Source: 0-14-0-80-60-11 sp049322355
GTDB lineage: Bacteria; Desulfobacterota; Desulfobaccia; Desulfobaccales; 0-14-0-80-60-11
DNA length: 64,000 bases
NCBI GenBank assembly: GCA_049322355.1
Contig: JBMORG010000010.1
Location: 496,001 to 560,000, forward strand
Direction of reading: 5' to 3'
The notes under the pieces were generated by a model that worked only from the letters and a program-made list of their open reading frames with translations, was not told the origin of the DNA and ran no database searches. A program made the position numbers and the translations under genes. The first letter of the stretch is position 1. The number at the start of each line of letters is the position of its first letter. Shown here piece after piece: positions 1-8,358 of the stretch.

Positions 1-87
1 ATTTATCTGCCCCGGGAGGCCGACATCCAGGTGAAGGTTGGAGACCGGGTGAAAGCCGGGAGCAGCATAATCGGGAGGTGGGCATGA
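1..87 (+). CDS. psd: Phosphatidylserine decarboxylase, C-terminal end (partial)
   Basis: Frame 1 is open from the window edge and ends at TGA 85-87. The last 28 residues include VKVGDRVKAGSSIIGRW, which matches the extreme C terminus of phosphatidylserine decarboxylase, the enzyme that turns phosphatidylserine into phosphatidylethanolamine in the inner membrane. The pyruvoyl-forming LGST-type cleavage site lies outside the window. The stop overlaps the likely start of pssA (ATGA, 84-87), so the two consecutive phospholipid enzymes are probably translationally coupled. Identification rests on a short tail plus the neighbour. Confidence 0.75.
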   Translation: MYLPREADIQVKVGDRVKAGSSIIGRWA

Positions 88-911
88 GTTTCCGCCGTAG
101 ACGGAAAAAGAAGGACAAGCGGCGTTTTAGGGGCGTTTACCTGCTCCCCAACCTCATCACTACCGGCAGCCTGTTCGCCGGGTTTTACGCCATTGTCGCA
201 GCCATGGATGGGCGCTTTTATGCCGCGGCCTGGGCCATTTTGATTTCATTGATCCTGGATGGCCTGGATGGCCGCATCGCGCGTCTGACCCAAAGCACTT
301 CGGGCTTTGGGGTCCAATACGATTCCCTGGCGGACCTGGTGGCCTTCGGGGTGGCTCCGGGAATTCTAGTTTATCTCTGGTCTTTAAAGGATTTCAAACA
401 GTTCGGCTGGGCAGCGGCTTTTCTTTTCGTGGTCTGCGGCGCCCTGCGGCTGGCCCGCTTCAATGTCCAGCAGGGGTCCATGGATCCCCGTTATTTCAAT
501 GGCCTGCCCATCCCGGCAGCCGCCATGATGGTGGCCACATCGGTGGCCTTCTACCATGAACTGGGGGGAATCATCGCTCCGCAAGGCTCCAAGTTTGTCC
601 TGGGCATGATGTACGTTCTGTCCTTTCTCATGGTGAGCAACATCAAGTATATCAGTTTTAAAAAGGTGGAATTATTCCGACGCCACCCCTTCCATACCCT
701 GGTAGGCCTGGTCTTGATCTTTGTGGTGGTGGCCACCGCACCCAATATCATGGGCTTTTTGCTCATGTTGGTGTACGTGGCTTCGGGGCCCGTCAGCACT
801 ATTATGTATTATCGCCGGCGAGCTTTATTGGAAAAGATTGAGAGTCAGACCCCAACCCCAAACCTTGGCTTGGACCTAAATGGGGGAGACGAGGCCAGGA
901 AGCAGGCCTGA
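84..911 (+). CDS. pssA: CDP-diacylglycerol--serine O-phosphatidyltransferase
   Basis: Makes phosphatidylserine from CDP-diacylglycerol and serine; the product feeds Psd encoded just upstream. The CDP-alcohol phosphatidyltransferase signature is complete: DGRIAR, eight residues, then GVQYDSLAD (DGxxAR-x8-GxxxDxxxD), with metal-binding Asp residues. A basic N terminus (RRRRKKKDKRR) precedes about seven hydrophobic segments. ATG 84 is preferred over the in-frame GTG 78 because GGAGG at 74-78 is well spaced and the ATG overlaps the psd stop. The basic, short form resembles the membrane-integral PssA of Bacillus type, not the peripheral enzyme of E. coli. Confidence 0.93.
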   Translation: MSFRRRRKKKDKRRFRGVYLLPNLITTGSLFAGFYAIVAAMDGRFYAAAWAILISLILDGLDGRIARLTQSTSGFGVQYDSLADLVAFGVAPGILVYLWSLKDFKQFGWAAAFLFVVCGALRLARFNVQQGSMDPRYFNGLPIPAAAMMVATSVAFYHELGGIIAPQGSKFVLGMMYVLSFLMVSNIKYISFKKVELFRRHPFHTLVGLVLIFVVVATAPNIMGFLLMLVYVASGPVSTIMYYRRRALLEKIESQTPTPNLGLDLNGGDEARKQA

Positions 912-1050
912 ACGCTGCTTGGCCGCCTCTCCCCGAAAACAGTCCTGCTGTCAGTTTCAAAACAATATATTGCGGTTGAACCAATCTGGTACCGGGGTCG
1001 AGCGCCCCGGGGTATCTATCTCATTTGTTTAAAGATATTAAAAAGTGGCA

Positions 1051-2169
1051 ATGAGGTCGGTTTTTCTTAAAATCATCGGTGTGCTTTTCAGCTTCCTGGT
1101 AGCCTTTGCCGTGGCCGAGGGTGCTGTGCGGCTGTTCCGGCCCCAGGAGGTAGGGCCGGTGCGCTTTGCCTGTGACCCGGAACTGGGCGAAATTCCTGTG
1201 CCCGGCCAACACGGAGAAAGAAGGCTCCCTGGGGTATTTGCCTTTACGTACAGCAACAACTCCCTGGGTTGGCGGGGCCGCCGGGAATACCGGGAGACCA
1301 AGCAAACCAAATACCGGGTGCTCTTCCTGGGAGATTCCTTTACCTACGGCCTGGGGGTCAATGACGATCAGACCTTCGCCGCCCAGGTTGAAAAGATTTT
1401 GACCGGGGACCGCCTGTCCGTAGAAATTATGAACGCCGGCTGCCCCGGCAAAGGCACTGATTATGAATTGAAATTATTTGACACCCTCGGGCGCAAATTC
1501 CATCCCGATCTTACGGTTCTGTGCTTTTTTTGCAATGATTTTCAGGACAACGAGCGTGGAGAATATTATAATATCGGTAAGCAGGGCGAACTTCAGGTCA
1601 AACCCCTGAACTGCGACCAGGGCGCTTTGAAAAAAATCCTCTTTAATCTGCCCGGTTACAATTGGCTGATTTCCTGGTCCCAGGCGGCCAACCTGGTGAA
1701 GCAGGCAGGGGTCGATGTGCTTGTGAACCGGGTCCGGGAAACCGGTCCCATGGCCACGGCCGGACTGGTGGTTTCATATAACCAAGGTGCTGAGGGTTTT
1801 GCCAACCAGACTAATAAAAGATTAACTAACATATACATCGGGCAATTGAACGCCGCAGTTAAGAATGCCGCTGGTTCGCTGATAATGTTTTATATTCCGG
1901 TTTCCCAGGAAGTGCGGGAGTATCAAAGGAGTCGGACAATCTCCGCCGATGAGCAGGCGTGTGTGCATATAGCTGCAGACAACGGTATTTTGCTGTGGTC
2001 CTTGACCCCATTGTTGGCCCTCTCGGGCCAACCTATCGATCACCTATACTACAAAGAAGGTCATTGGACCGCCGCGGCACATGAAGTGGCGGCCCGCTAC
2101 ATGAGCCGGCGCATCGCCGACCGGCTGTCGGAGGGCCGTCAATTAGTACAACCTGAACCTATAAACTGA
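1051..2169 (+). CDS. Membrane-anchored SGNH/GDSL hydrolase
   Basis: A 372-residue protein with an N-terminal hydrophobic anchor (FLKIIGVLFSFLVAFAV) followed by an SGNH hydrolase fold. Block I is FLGDSFTYGLGV with the nucleophile Ser. A Gly/Asn block reads MNAGCPGKGTDYE, a later block reads FFCNDFQDNE, and the C-terminal Asp/His pair sits in DHLYYKEGHWTAAAHE. Such anchored SGNH proteins often act as O-acetyl esterases or acetyltransferase partners for polysaccharide; the substrate is not visible here. GTG 1045 is an alternative start; neither start has a clear ribosome site. It separates pssA from leuA and shares no pathway with either. Confidence 0.75.
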   Translation: MRSVFLKIIGVLFSFLVAFAVAEGAVRLFRPQEVGPVRFACDPELGEIPVPGQHGERRLPGVFAFTYSNNSLGWRGRREYRETKQTKYRVLFLGDSFTYGLGVNDDQTFAAQVEKILTGDRLSVEIMNAGCPGKGTDYELKLFDTLGRKFHPDLTVLCFFCNDFQDNERGEYYNIGKQGELQVKPLNCDQGALKKILFNLPGYNWLISWSQAANLVKQAGVDVLVNRVRETGPMATAGLVVSYNQGAEGFANQTNKRLTNIYIGQLNAAVKNAAGSLIMFYIPVSQEVREYQRSRTISADEQACVHIAADNGILLWSLTPLLALSGQPIDHLYYKEGHWTAAAHEVAARYMSRRIADRLSEGRQLVQPEPIN

Positions 2170-2181
2170 AAAGGTTAAGAT

Positions 2182-3741
2182 ATGGCACACAAAGTCTTTA
2201 TTTTCGATACGACCCTGAGGGACGGGGAACAAACCCCCGGAGCCAACCTCAATGTGGACGAAAAACTGCAGATCGCCCGGCACCTGGAACTACTCAATGT
2301 GGATGTCATCGAAGCCGGCTTCCCCATTTCTTCTCCCGGGGATTTCGAGGCGGTGCGGGCAGTGGCCCGGGAAATCCGGGGACCCCAGATAGCCGGCCTG
2401 GCCCGGGCTTTTGCCAAAGACATCGACGCCTGTTGGGAAGCGGTAAAGGACGCCACCAATCCCAGGATTCACACCTTTATTTCCACCTCCGACATCCACC
2501 TGAAGCACCAGATGCGCAAATCCCGGGAGGAGGTGCTGGAAATGGCGGTGGCTGCGGTGAAGCACGCCTGCCGTTACACCTCCAACGTGGAGTTTTCTGC
2601 CATGGACGCCTCCCGGAGCGACCTGGATTATGTCGTCCAGGTCTTTACCGCGGTCATTGACGCAGGCGCTACGACCCTAAATTTTCCAGACACGGTGGGC
2701 TACGCCATCCCCGAGGAGTTCGGCGGCAAGATCAAATACCTGATGGAGCGCATCCCCAACATCCACAAGGCCATCCTCTCGGTGCACTGCCACAACGACC
2801 TGGGGCTGGCGGTGGCCAACACCCTGGCTGCAATCAGCAATGGGGTGCGTCAGGCGGAAGTGACCATCAACGGTCTGGGCGAACGGGCGGGCAACGCCTC
2901 CCTGGAGGAGGTGGTGATGGCCCTGACCACCCGGCGGGACCTGATGAATTTCTATACGGACATCGTCACCCAGTACATCTATCCCACCAGCCGCCTGACC
3001 AGCAAACTGTCAGGCGTGCCGGTTCAACCCAATAAAGCCATCGTGGGAGCCAACGCCTTCGCCCACGAGTCCGGGATCCACCAGGACGGGGTGCTCAAGG
3101 AGGCCAGCACCTTTGAAATCATGACCCCCAGTGCGGTGGGTATCAAAAAGAGCACGCTGCCCCTGGGGAAGCTCTCGGGCCGCCACGCCTTCAAGAACAA
3201 GCTCAGGGAGATGGGCTACTATCTGAACGATGAGGAACTGAACCGGGTTTTTGAGCGCTTCAAGCGCCTGGCGGACCGCAAAAAAACGGTGTTCGACGAA
3301 GACCTGGTCAGCCTGGTGGAAACCGAAGTCATCTACAAGTCGGTGCCCGAGCACTTCAAGCTGGTGGAACTGGTGGTTCTCACCGGGACCACGGCCAAGC
3401 CTTCGGCCAACGTCAAAATGGAGATCGGCGGCCAGCTCGTCGGCCCCTACTCGGTCTTCGGCGATGGCCCTATTGACGCCACCTACAAGGCCATCACCCA
3501 CCTGGCGGGGTCCAAGTGCACCCTCCTGAAGTTTGCGGTGAGCTCCATCACCGGCGGCACCGACGCCCAGGGCGAGGTCATGGTGCGCCTGGAGGAAGCC
3601 GGCCACGTGGTTACCGGCCAGGGGGTGGACCCGGACGTGGTCACCGCCAGCGCCCGGGCCTTTATCAACGGGCTCAACCGTCTCAACTTCCTCAAGGAGG
3701 CGGGGCCAGCGAAGAAAGGGCCTAAACCGGAAGAACTGTAA
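2182..3741 (+). CDS. leuA: 2-isopropylmalate synthase
   Basis: Condenses acetyl-CoA with 2-oxoisovalerate, the first committed step of leucine synthesis. The N-terminal HMGL-like TIM barrel begins with DTTLRDGEQTPGANL, carries the metal-binding HCHNDLGLAVANT and then INGLGERAGNASLEEVV; the linker has ANAFAHESGIHQDGVLK. The C-terminal 130 residues form the LeuA allosteric regulatory domain (VTGQGVDPDVVTASARAF), so leucine feedback is likely. At 519 residues it is the long bacterial form. The start is supported by AAGG seven bases before the ATG. It is followed by leuC after a 176-base spacer containing repeats. Confidence 0.96.
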   Translation: MAHKVFIFDTTLRDGEQTPGANLNVDEKLQIARHLELLNVDVIEAGFPISSPGDFEAVRAVAREIRGPQIAGLARAFAKDIDACWEAVKDATNPRIHTFISTSDIHLKHQMRKSREEVLEMAVAAVKHACRYTSNVEFSAMDASRSDLDYVVQVFTAVIDAGATTLNFPDTVGYAIPEEFGGKIKYLMERIPNIHKAILSVHCHNDLGLAVANTLAAISNGVRQAEVTINGLGERAGNASLEEVVMALTTRRDLMNFYTDIVTQYIYPTSRLTSKLSGVPVQPNKAIVGANAFAHESGIHQDGVLKEASTFEIMTPSAVGIKKSTLPLGKLSGRHAFKNKLREMGYYLNDEELNRVFERFKRLADRKKTVFDEDLVSLVETEVIYKSVPEHFKLVELVVLTGTTAKPSANVKMEIGGQLVGPYSVFGDGPIDATYKAITHLAGSKCTLLKFAVSSITGGTDAQGEVMVRLEEAGHVVTGQGVDPDVVTASARAFINGLNRLNFLKEAGPAKKGPKPEEL

Positions 3742-3748
3742 AAGAAGT

Positions 3749-3801
3749 AGCCAGTAGTCAGTAGTCAGTTTTCAGAAAGGAAATGGTATTGGCTACTGGC
3801 T
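3749..3801. repeat. Heptamer tandem repeat and flanking inverted repeat after leuA
   Basis: Three 7-base units (CAGTAGT, CAGTAGT, CAGTTTT; 3752-3772) begin ten bases after the leuA stop. The nine bases AGCCAGTAG at 3749-3757 are the exact inverse of 3793-3801, so RNA could pair around a long loop. One of several 7-nt-period tracts in this window (see also 10579, 17771, 29799, 31540, 34048, 62361). Confidence 0.6.
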
Positions 3802-3839
3802 CTTTATTATGAATCCTGGAAATAGATGCAAAAAATAAT

Positions 3840-3871
3840 GGTCATGGGTCAGTCCAAATCGGCCCATGACC
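3840..3871. repeat. Hairpin in the leuA-leuC spacer
   Basis: GGTCATGGG at 3840-3848 pairs perfectly with CCCATGACC at 3863-3871 around a 14-base loop. There is no T-tract, so it is more likely an mRNA-processing or stabilising hairpin or repeat remnant than an intrinsic terminator. It sits 47 bases before leuC. Confidence 0.45.
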
Positions 3872-3917
3872 GCCATTTAACGACATGCATCACTGACTAA
3901 TGATTATGGAGTTATCA

Positions 3918-5183
3918 ATGGCCAAACCCCAAACCATAACCCAAAAAATCCTCGCGGCGCACTGCGGCAAGGACTATGTAGAACCCGGCGAACTCATCAT
4001 GGCCAAGGTGGATATCGCCTTGGGCAACGACATTACCGCACCCCTGGCCATCCAGGATTTTCATAAGGTAGGGGCCAAGCAGGTCTTTGACCGGTTCCGG
4101 GTGGTGCTGGTCTGCGACCACTTCGCACCCAATAAAGACATCCCTTCGGCCATCCAGTGCCAGCAGTTGCGCAACTTTGCCCAGGAGCAGAACCTGGAGC
4201 ACTTTTACGACGGCGGCGAAATGGGGGTGGAGCATGCCCTGCTGCCGGAAAAAGGCATCGTGGGACCCGGCGATGTGATCATCGGCGCGGACAGCCACAC
4301 CTGCACCTATGGAGCTCTGGGGGCTTTTGCCACCGGGGTGGGTTCCACCGACCTGGCCGCGGTTATGGTCCAGGGAGAGTGCTGGTTCCGGGTGCCCGAC
4401 AGCATCCGTCTGGTGTATCGCGGCAAACTGTCCCCCTGGATAACCGGTAAGGACCTGATTCTCCATACAATCGGGGATATCGGGGTGGACGGCGCCCGCT
4501 ATCTAGCCATGGAGTTCACCGGCGAGGCCATCAAGGCGCTGCCCATGGCGGATCGCCTGTCCATGGCCAACATGGCGGTGGAGGCCGGGGCCAAAAACGG
4601 CATCATCGCCCCGGATGAAACCACCCTGGACTATGTCAAGGGTCGCGCTTTAAGGCCATATACCCTGTATGAAAGTGATGCAGACGCGCCCTATTTATTC
4701 GAAAAGACATATGATGTCGCGGGTCTTGAGCCCCAGGTGGCCTGTCCGCCTTCTCCGGGCAATGTGGTGCCGGTTTCCCAAGTGGGAAATGTGGTCCTGG
4801 ATCAAGCGGTGATCGGCTCCTGCACCAACGGCCGCATCGAGGACCTGCGTCTGGCCGCCAAGGTTTTGAAAGGCCACAAAGTGGCCAAAGGCATGCGCCT
4901 CATCGTCATCCCCGCCACTCCTTTGGTGTGGCGCCAGGCCCTGGATGAGGGCCTGATGGCCATTTTCATGGATGCCGGCGCGGTCATCAGTCCGCCCACC
5001 TGCGGCCCTTGCCTGGGCGGACACATGGGCATCCTGGCACCGGGTGAAACGGCCATTGCCACCACCAACCGTAATTTTGTGGGCCGCATGGGGCATACCC
5101 AATCCAAGGTCTATCTGGCCAGCCCCGCAGTAACCGCGGCCTCGGCAGTGACCGGACGTATCAGCAGCCCCAAGGATTTATAA
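3918..5183 (+). CDS. leuC: 3-isopropylmalate dehydratase large subunit
   Basis: Large subunit of the [4Fe-4S] isomerase that converts 2- to 3-isopropylmalate. Aconitase-family signatures include GADSHTCTYGALGAFATGVGS, the first cluster Cys in GSCTNGRIEDL, and the other two in PTCGPCLGGHMG. The 421-residue length and LHTIGDIGVDGARYLAMEF region fit the shorter, archaeal/deltaproteobacterial LeuC class (homoaconitase-like), not the 466-residue E. coli form. ATG 3918 has GGAG six bases upstream and is preferred over in-frame ATGs at 3900 and 3906. The small subunit gene leuD is not in the window: the next gene is convergent prmC. Confidence 0.93.
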   Translation: MAKPQTITQKILAAHCGKDYVEPGELIMAKVDIALGNDITAPLAIQDFHKVGAKQVFDRFRVVLVCDHFAPNKDIPSAIQCQQLRNFAQEQNLEHFYDGGEMGVEHALLPEKGIVGPGDVIIGADSHTCTYGALGAFATGVGSTDLAAVMVQGECWFRVPDSIRLVYRGKLSPWITGKDLILHTIGDIGVDGARYLAMEFTGEAIKALPMADRLSMANMAVEAGAKNGIIAPDETTLDYVKGRALRPYTLYESDADAPYLFEKTYDVAGLEPQVACPPSPGNVVPVSQVGNVVLDQAVIGSCTNGRIEDLRLAAKVLKGHKVAKGMRLIVIPATPLVWRQALDEGLMAIFMDAGAVISPPTCGPCLGGHMGILAPGETAIATTNRNFVGRMGHTQSKVYLASPAVTAASAVTGRISSPKDL

Positions 5184-5201
5184 ATTCATTAAATCTTTGC
5201 G

Positions 5202-5230
5202 CTCGTTCCCAAGTTACACTTGGGAACGAG
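5202..5230. repeat. Perfect 13-bp palindromic interspersed repeat
   Basis: CTCGTTCCCAAGT (5202-5214) and its exact inverse (5218-5230) are separated by TAC. It lies 18 bases after leuC. Palindromes built on a CTCGTTCCCAAG core are recurrent intergenic repeats in several bacterial phyla (from memory). A degenerate relative occurs near 47451-47475. Confidence 0.7.
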
Positions 5231-5319
5231 GCTGACAACCCCAAGAATTCATGGGTTTTTCGTTTCCCAAGTGTCGCAAATAAAAGCGGGGTGGTAGCCG
5301 TAGGATTTAGCCTGCATAG

Positions 5320-5341
5320 GCACAGGCTGAAAAGCCTGTGC
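5320..5341. terminator. Hairpin between convergent leuC and prmC
   Basis: GCACAGGC (5320-5327) pairs with GCCTGTGC (5334-5341) around TGAAAA, directly beside the prmC stop. On the minus strand it lies immediately after prmC and could end that transcript, but no T-run follows, so it may be a repeat unit instead. Confidence 0.4.
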
Positions 5342-5344
5342 TAC

Positions 5345-6262
5345 TTAAAGGAATGATGCCGCTCGGCGCCGGGCCCGGACCACCCGCTCTACGCCATTGA
5401 AATCCCTGATTTTCTCCACCCAGTCATAGGCCCCGGTTTCTGTGAACAGGGTCGCTGCCGGTTGCGCCTGCCCATCCCCCACTTCCAGGAGCACCCAGCC
5501 TCCATCCTTAACATACTGCTGAGCCTGTTCAATCAAGGGCCGGATCAGGTCCAGGCCGTCTTTTCCCCCCAATAAGGCCGATCGCGGTTCAAAGTCCTTT
5601 ATGTCCCGGGGCAATTGCTCCCACTCTGCCTGGGGCACATAAGGCAGGTTGGCCACCAGCATGTCAAAAGGGGCCTTAGGCTTGAACGCAGCCAGGAGAT
5701 CGGCCTGGACCAAATGGATTCGGTGGAGAACTTCATGGCGGCTGGCATTCTTTCGGGCCACGGCCAGAGCCGCGGCCGAGAGGTCCACCCCCAGCCAGTT
5801 TATCTGGGGCAACTCCTTGGCCAGGGCGATTATAACTGCGCCGCTGCCGACGCCGATTTCCAGGCCCTGGGCAGGGGCGGGTTTTAAACCCGCCCCTAAA
5901 TTTTTTGCAAATTCCTTTCCCACCTTCACCGCCGCAGCCACCAAGGTCTCGGTTTCCGGTCGGGGGATCAGTACAGCCGGGGTCACCTGAAGGTCCAAAG
6001 ACCAGAATTCCCGGTGTCCGGTGATATAGGCCACAGGTTCGCCGTCCCGCCTCCGGACCACTAGGGCCTTGAAGCGTGCCAGTTCATCAAGATTGAGGGG
6101 CTGATCATGGCGCAGATAGAGGTCCAGACGGCTCATTCCCAGGGTGTGAGCCAGGAGCACTTCGGCGGAGGTCCGGGGCTCCGGGACTTCCTTGGCGCGG
6201 AAATATTCGCTGGTCCACCGGAGGATTTCCAGGATGGTCCAGGAGGCTTTGGGATCGGTCAT
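5345..6262 (-). CDS. prmC: Peptide chain release factor N5-glutamine methyltransferase
   Basis: Methylates the Gln of the GGQ motif in release factors, using S-adenosylmethionine. It directly follows prfA, its substrate gene, whose stop abuts this ATG. The N-terminal PrmC helical domain covers about residues 1-85; VLIPRPETETLV (97-108) and SAM motif I LEIGVGSGAVIIALA (134-148) follow. The catalytic NPPY motif appears as NLPY in VANLPYVPQ, a Pro-to-Leu change worth noting. Residues 122-130 (LGAGLKPAP) are encoded by a perfect interspersed palindrome inserted just before motif I. Reading frame is intact, so the enzyme is probably functional. Confidence 0.92.
   Translation of the reverse strand: MTDPKASWTILEILRWTSEYFRAKEVPEPRTSAEVLLAHTLGMSRLDLYLRHDQPLNLDELARFKALVVRRRDGEPVAYITGHREFWSLDLQVTPAVLIPRPETETLVAAAVKVGKEFAKNLGAGLKPAPAQGLEIGVGSGAVIIALAKELPQINWLGVDLSAAALAVARKNASRHEVLHRIHLVQADLLAAFKPKAPFDMLVANLPYVPQAEWEQLPRDIKDFEPRSALLGGKDGLDLIRPLIEQAQQYVKDGGWVLLEVGDGQAQPAATLFTETGAYDWVEKIRDFNGVERVVRARRRAASFL
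5873..5897. repeat. Palindromic repeat inserted in frame in prmC
   Basis: AGGGGCGGGTTT (5873-5884), one central T, then the exact inverse (5886-5897): a 12-bp-arm palindrome inside the prmC reading frame. On the coding strand it encodes LGAGLKPAP at residues 122-130, in the linker before SAM motif I where PrmC normally has a short loop. Confidence 0.8.
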
Positions 6263-7330
6263 TTACGCCTGAGCCAGGGCCTGGGTCCGGTAGTAGGCGA
6301 TCAGGCCCTGGATGAGTTCTTCCAGGTCCCCATCCAGCACCGCCTCCAGCTTATAGAGGGTCAGCCCGATGCGATGATCGGTGATGCGCCCCTGGGGGAA
6401 ATTATAGGTGCGGATGCGTTCGCTGCGGTCCCCGGTGCCCACCTGACTCTTGCGTTCCTGGGCAATCTGTTGCTGCTGCTCGTGCTGCATGAGGTCCAGG
6501 AGGCGAGAACGCAGCACTTTCAGGGCCTTGGCCTTGTTTTTGTGCTGGGATTTTTCATCCTGGCAGGAGACCACCAGGCCCGTGGGCAGGTGGGTGACCC
6601 GGACTGCGGAATCCGTGGTGTTGACGCTCTGGCCGCCGGGGCCAGAGGAGCGGAAGACATCGATGCGCAGCTCTTCCGGGTTGATCTGGACGTCTACCTC
6701 TTCGGCTTCGGGGAGCACGGCCACCGTCACCGCGGAGGTATGAATGCGCCCCTGGGATTCCGTCACCGGCACCCTTTGGACCCGGTGCACCCCGCTCTCA
6801 TACTTGAGCTGGCTGTAGACTTTGTCGCCGGAGATGGCCGCGATGATTTCCTTGAGTCCGCCGATGCCGGTGGCCGAATGGCTCAGGATCTCCAGCTTCC
6901 AGCCCTTGCGTTCCGCCAGGCGGGTGTACATCCGGAAAAGATCCGCGGCAAACAGCCCGGCTTCCTCACCGCCGGTGCCGGCCCGGATTTCCAGGATGAC
7001 GTTTTTTTCGTCATTAGGGTCTTTGGGGAGCAGCAGGAAACGGAGTTCTTCTTCCAGCCGGGCGCCCTGGTCTTTCAAGGCCTGGATTTCCTCACGGGCA
7101 TAGGCTTTCAGCTCCTCGTCCGTCTCTTCCTTCAGCAAAGTCTGGTTTTCCGCCAGTTCTTTCTCCACCTGCTGAAAGCGCCGGAAGGTCTGGACCAACG
7201 GGGTTAATTCGGCCAGTTCCTTGCGGTATTTCTGGTACAGGTCCTGAGCCCGGATGACCTCGGGGTCGGACAGCGAAGTTTCCAATTCCTGGTAACGCTT
7301 TTCCAGGGATTCTAAGCGATCGGTAAGCAT
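6263..7330 (-). CDS. prfA: Peptide chain release factor 1
   Basis: Recognises UAA and UAG and triggers peptide release. The RF1-type anticodon tripeptide PVT lies in HRVQRVPVTESQGRIHTS, and the catalytic GGQ lies in SSGPGGQSVNTTDSAVRV. The length of 355 residues is normal, with the usual helical domain 1 and no frameshift. It is immediately followed by prmC with zero spacing, the classic prfA-prmC operon. The presence of an intact RF1 argues against any reassignment of TAA or TAG in this genome. Confidence 0.96.
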   Translation of the reverse strand: MLTDRLESLEKRYQELETSLSDPEVIRAQDLYQKYRKELAELTPLVQTFRRFQQVEKELAENQTLLKEETDEELKAYAREEIQALKDQGARLEEELRFLLLPKDPNDEKNVILEIRAGTGGEEAGLFAADLFRMYTRLAERKGWKLEILSHSATGIGGLKEIIAAISGDKVYSQLKYESGVHRVQRVPVTESQGRIHTSAVTVAVLPEAEEVDVQINPEELRIDVFRSSGPGGQSVNTTDSAVRVTHLPTGLVVSCQDEKSQHKNKAKALKVLRSRLLDLMQHEQQQQIAQERKSQVGTGDRSERIRTYNFPQGRITDHRIGLTLYKLEAVLDGDLEELIQGLIAYYRTQALAQA

Positions 7331-7456
7331 GGGATCTTATGAGTGCGCCGGGATTACTTAGAAGGCCGGCGCGTGGATTCTTTGATCGGAGAAAAATTTC
7401 CTAATATTTAAATATATTATAAATGAGAAACCGGATTTCGGCAAGGGCCGCGGCAG

Positions 7457-8305
7457 CTACCCTTCTGCCAGGCGGCGAATGATTTCGGGAATGGTGGCGG
7501 TGGCCAGATGCGACATGGAACCGCCCGCCAGAACCACCTGGAGCGGAACTCCCATCTCAACCGAGGCCCCGAGCATCAGGTCACAGATGTCAAAGTAGAC
7601 CGCTTCACTAAGGCCCAGGGAGCCATAGTCGTCCCGGTGGGTATCGAAACCATAATACCAGATGAGCAGGTCCGGCTTAAAGGCCGGGATCAAAGGGAGA
7701 TTCTGCCGCACCAGGTCCAGGTATTGGGCGTCGGGATTATCCCGCCAATTAAGCCGGTAAACGTTGACGTCCACTTTGGTGCCGTCATCGCTTTTAAAGT
7801 TATCGCCACAGAAGCATAAATGAAAGACCTGGGGGTCTTTCTGCACCAGTTGACGGGTGCCGTCGCCGTGGTGGGCGTCGGTGTCCACAATGGCAAAGCG
7901 TTTCCAGTTGCTAATTTCCCGGGTGTGGGTCAGGGCGATGACCACGTCGTTGAAGCAGCAGGCCCCCCAGAACTGGCGGTAGCCCGCGTGGTGCCCGCCG
8001 GCCCCGATGAAACAAAAAGCCCGGTCGATTTCGCCTTTGGCCAGGTCCTCCATGCCGGCCACTACGGAGCCCACGGACTCGTACGCGGTGGAGCACATGC
8101 CGTCCCTGGCCACCAGGGCGAGCATTTCCCGGGCATGGACTTTAAGAATGAGTTCCTCGGGCACCCGGGGCGCCTGGATGAGGCCCACGTTGGGTTTGGC
8201 CAACAGCGGCTCCAGGGCCTCGGGGAAGTCCCGCAGCCGGTTGCCCACGGTCATGTAACTCTTGCGGGAGAAGGAAGGGTGGTAGTAGATGCCGATTTTT
8301 TTCAT
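7457..8305 (-). CDS. Histone-deacetylase-family (AcuC/HDAC-like) amidohydrolase
   Basis: A 282-residue zinc deacetylase-fold protein. Family motifs visible are the paired His in GAGGHHAGYRQFWGACCFND, the metal-binding Asp/His in IVDTDAHHGDGTRQL, and the later Asp in WYYGFDTHRDDYGSLGLS. The C-terminal VVLAGGSM gives the GG turn. Bacterial members remove acetyl groups from small molecules such as polyamines or from acetyl-lysine (for example acetyl-CoA synthetase); the substrate cannot be read here. The first His motif lacks the usual RPPGHHA start. It is slightly shorter than typical 310-370-residue relatives. Confidence 0.82.
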   Translation of the reverse strand: MKKIGIYYHPSFSRKSYMTVGNRLRDFPEALEPLLAKPNVGLIQAPRVPEELILKVHAREMLALVARDGMCSTAYESVGSVVAGMEDLAKGEIDRAFCFIGAGGHHAGYRQFWGACCFNDVVIALTHTREISNWKRFAIVDTDAHHGDGTRQLVQKDPQVFHLCFCGDNFKSDDGTKVDVNVYRLNWRDNPDAQYLDLVRQNLPLIPAFKPDLLIWYYGFDTHRDDYGSLGLSEAVYFDICDLMLGASVEMGVPLQVVLAGGSMSHLATATIPEIIRRLAEG

Positions 8306-8358
8306 ATCTTTGTAAGGTCAGGCCTGCTTTCAACAAGGACTGATAAGTAGGTCCGCCC

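Noticed and set aside
5320..5341. Strong rho-independent terminator after leuC
   Set aside because: Hairpin is good but no T-run follows on either strand, so only a tentative terminator is listed.
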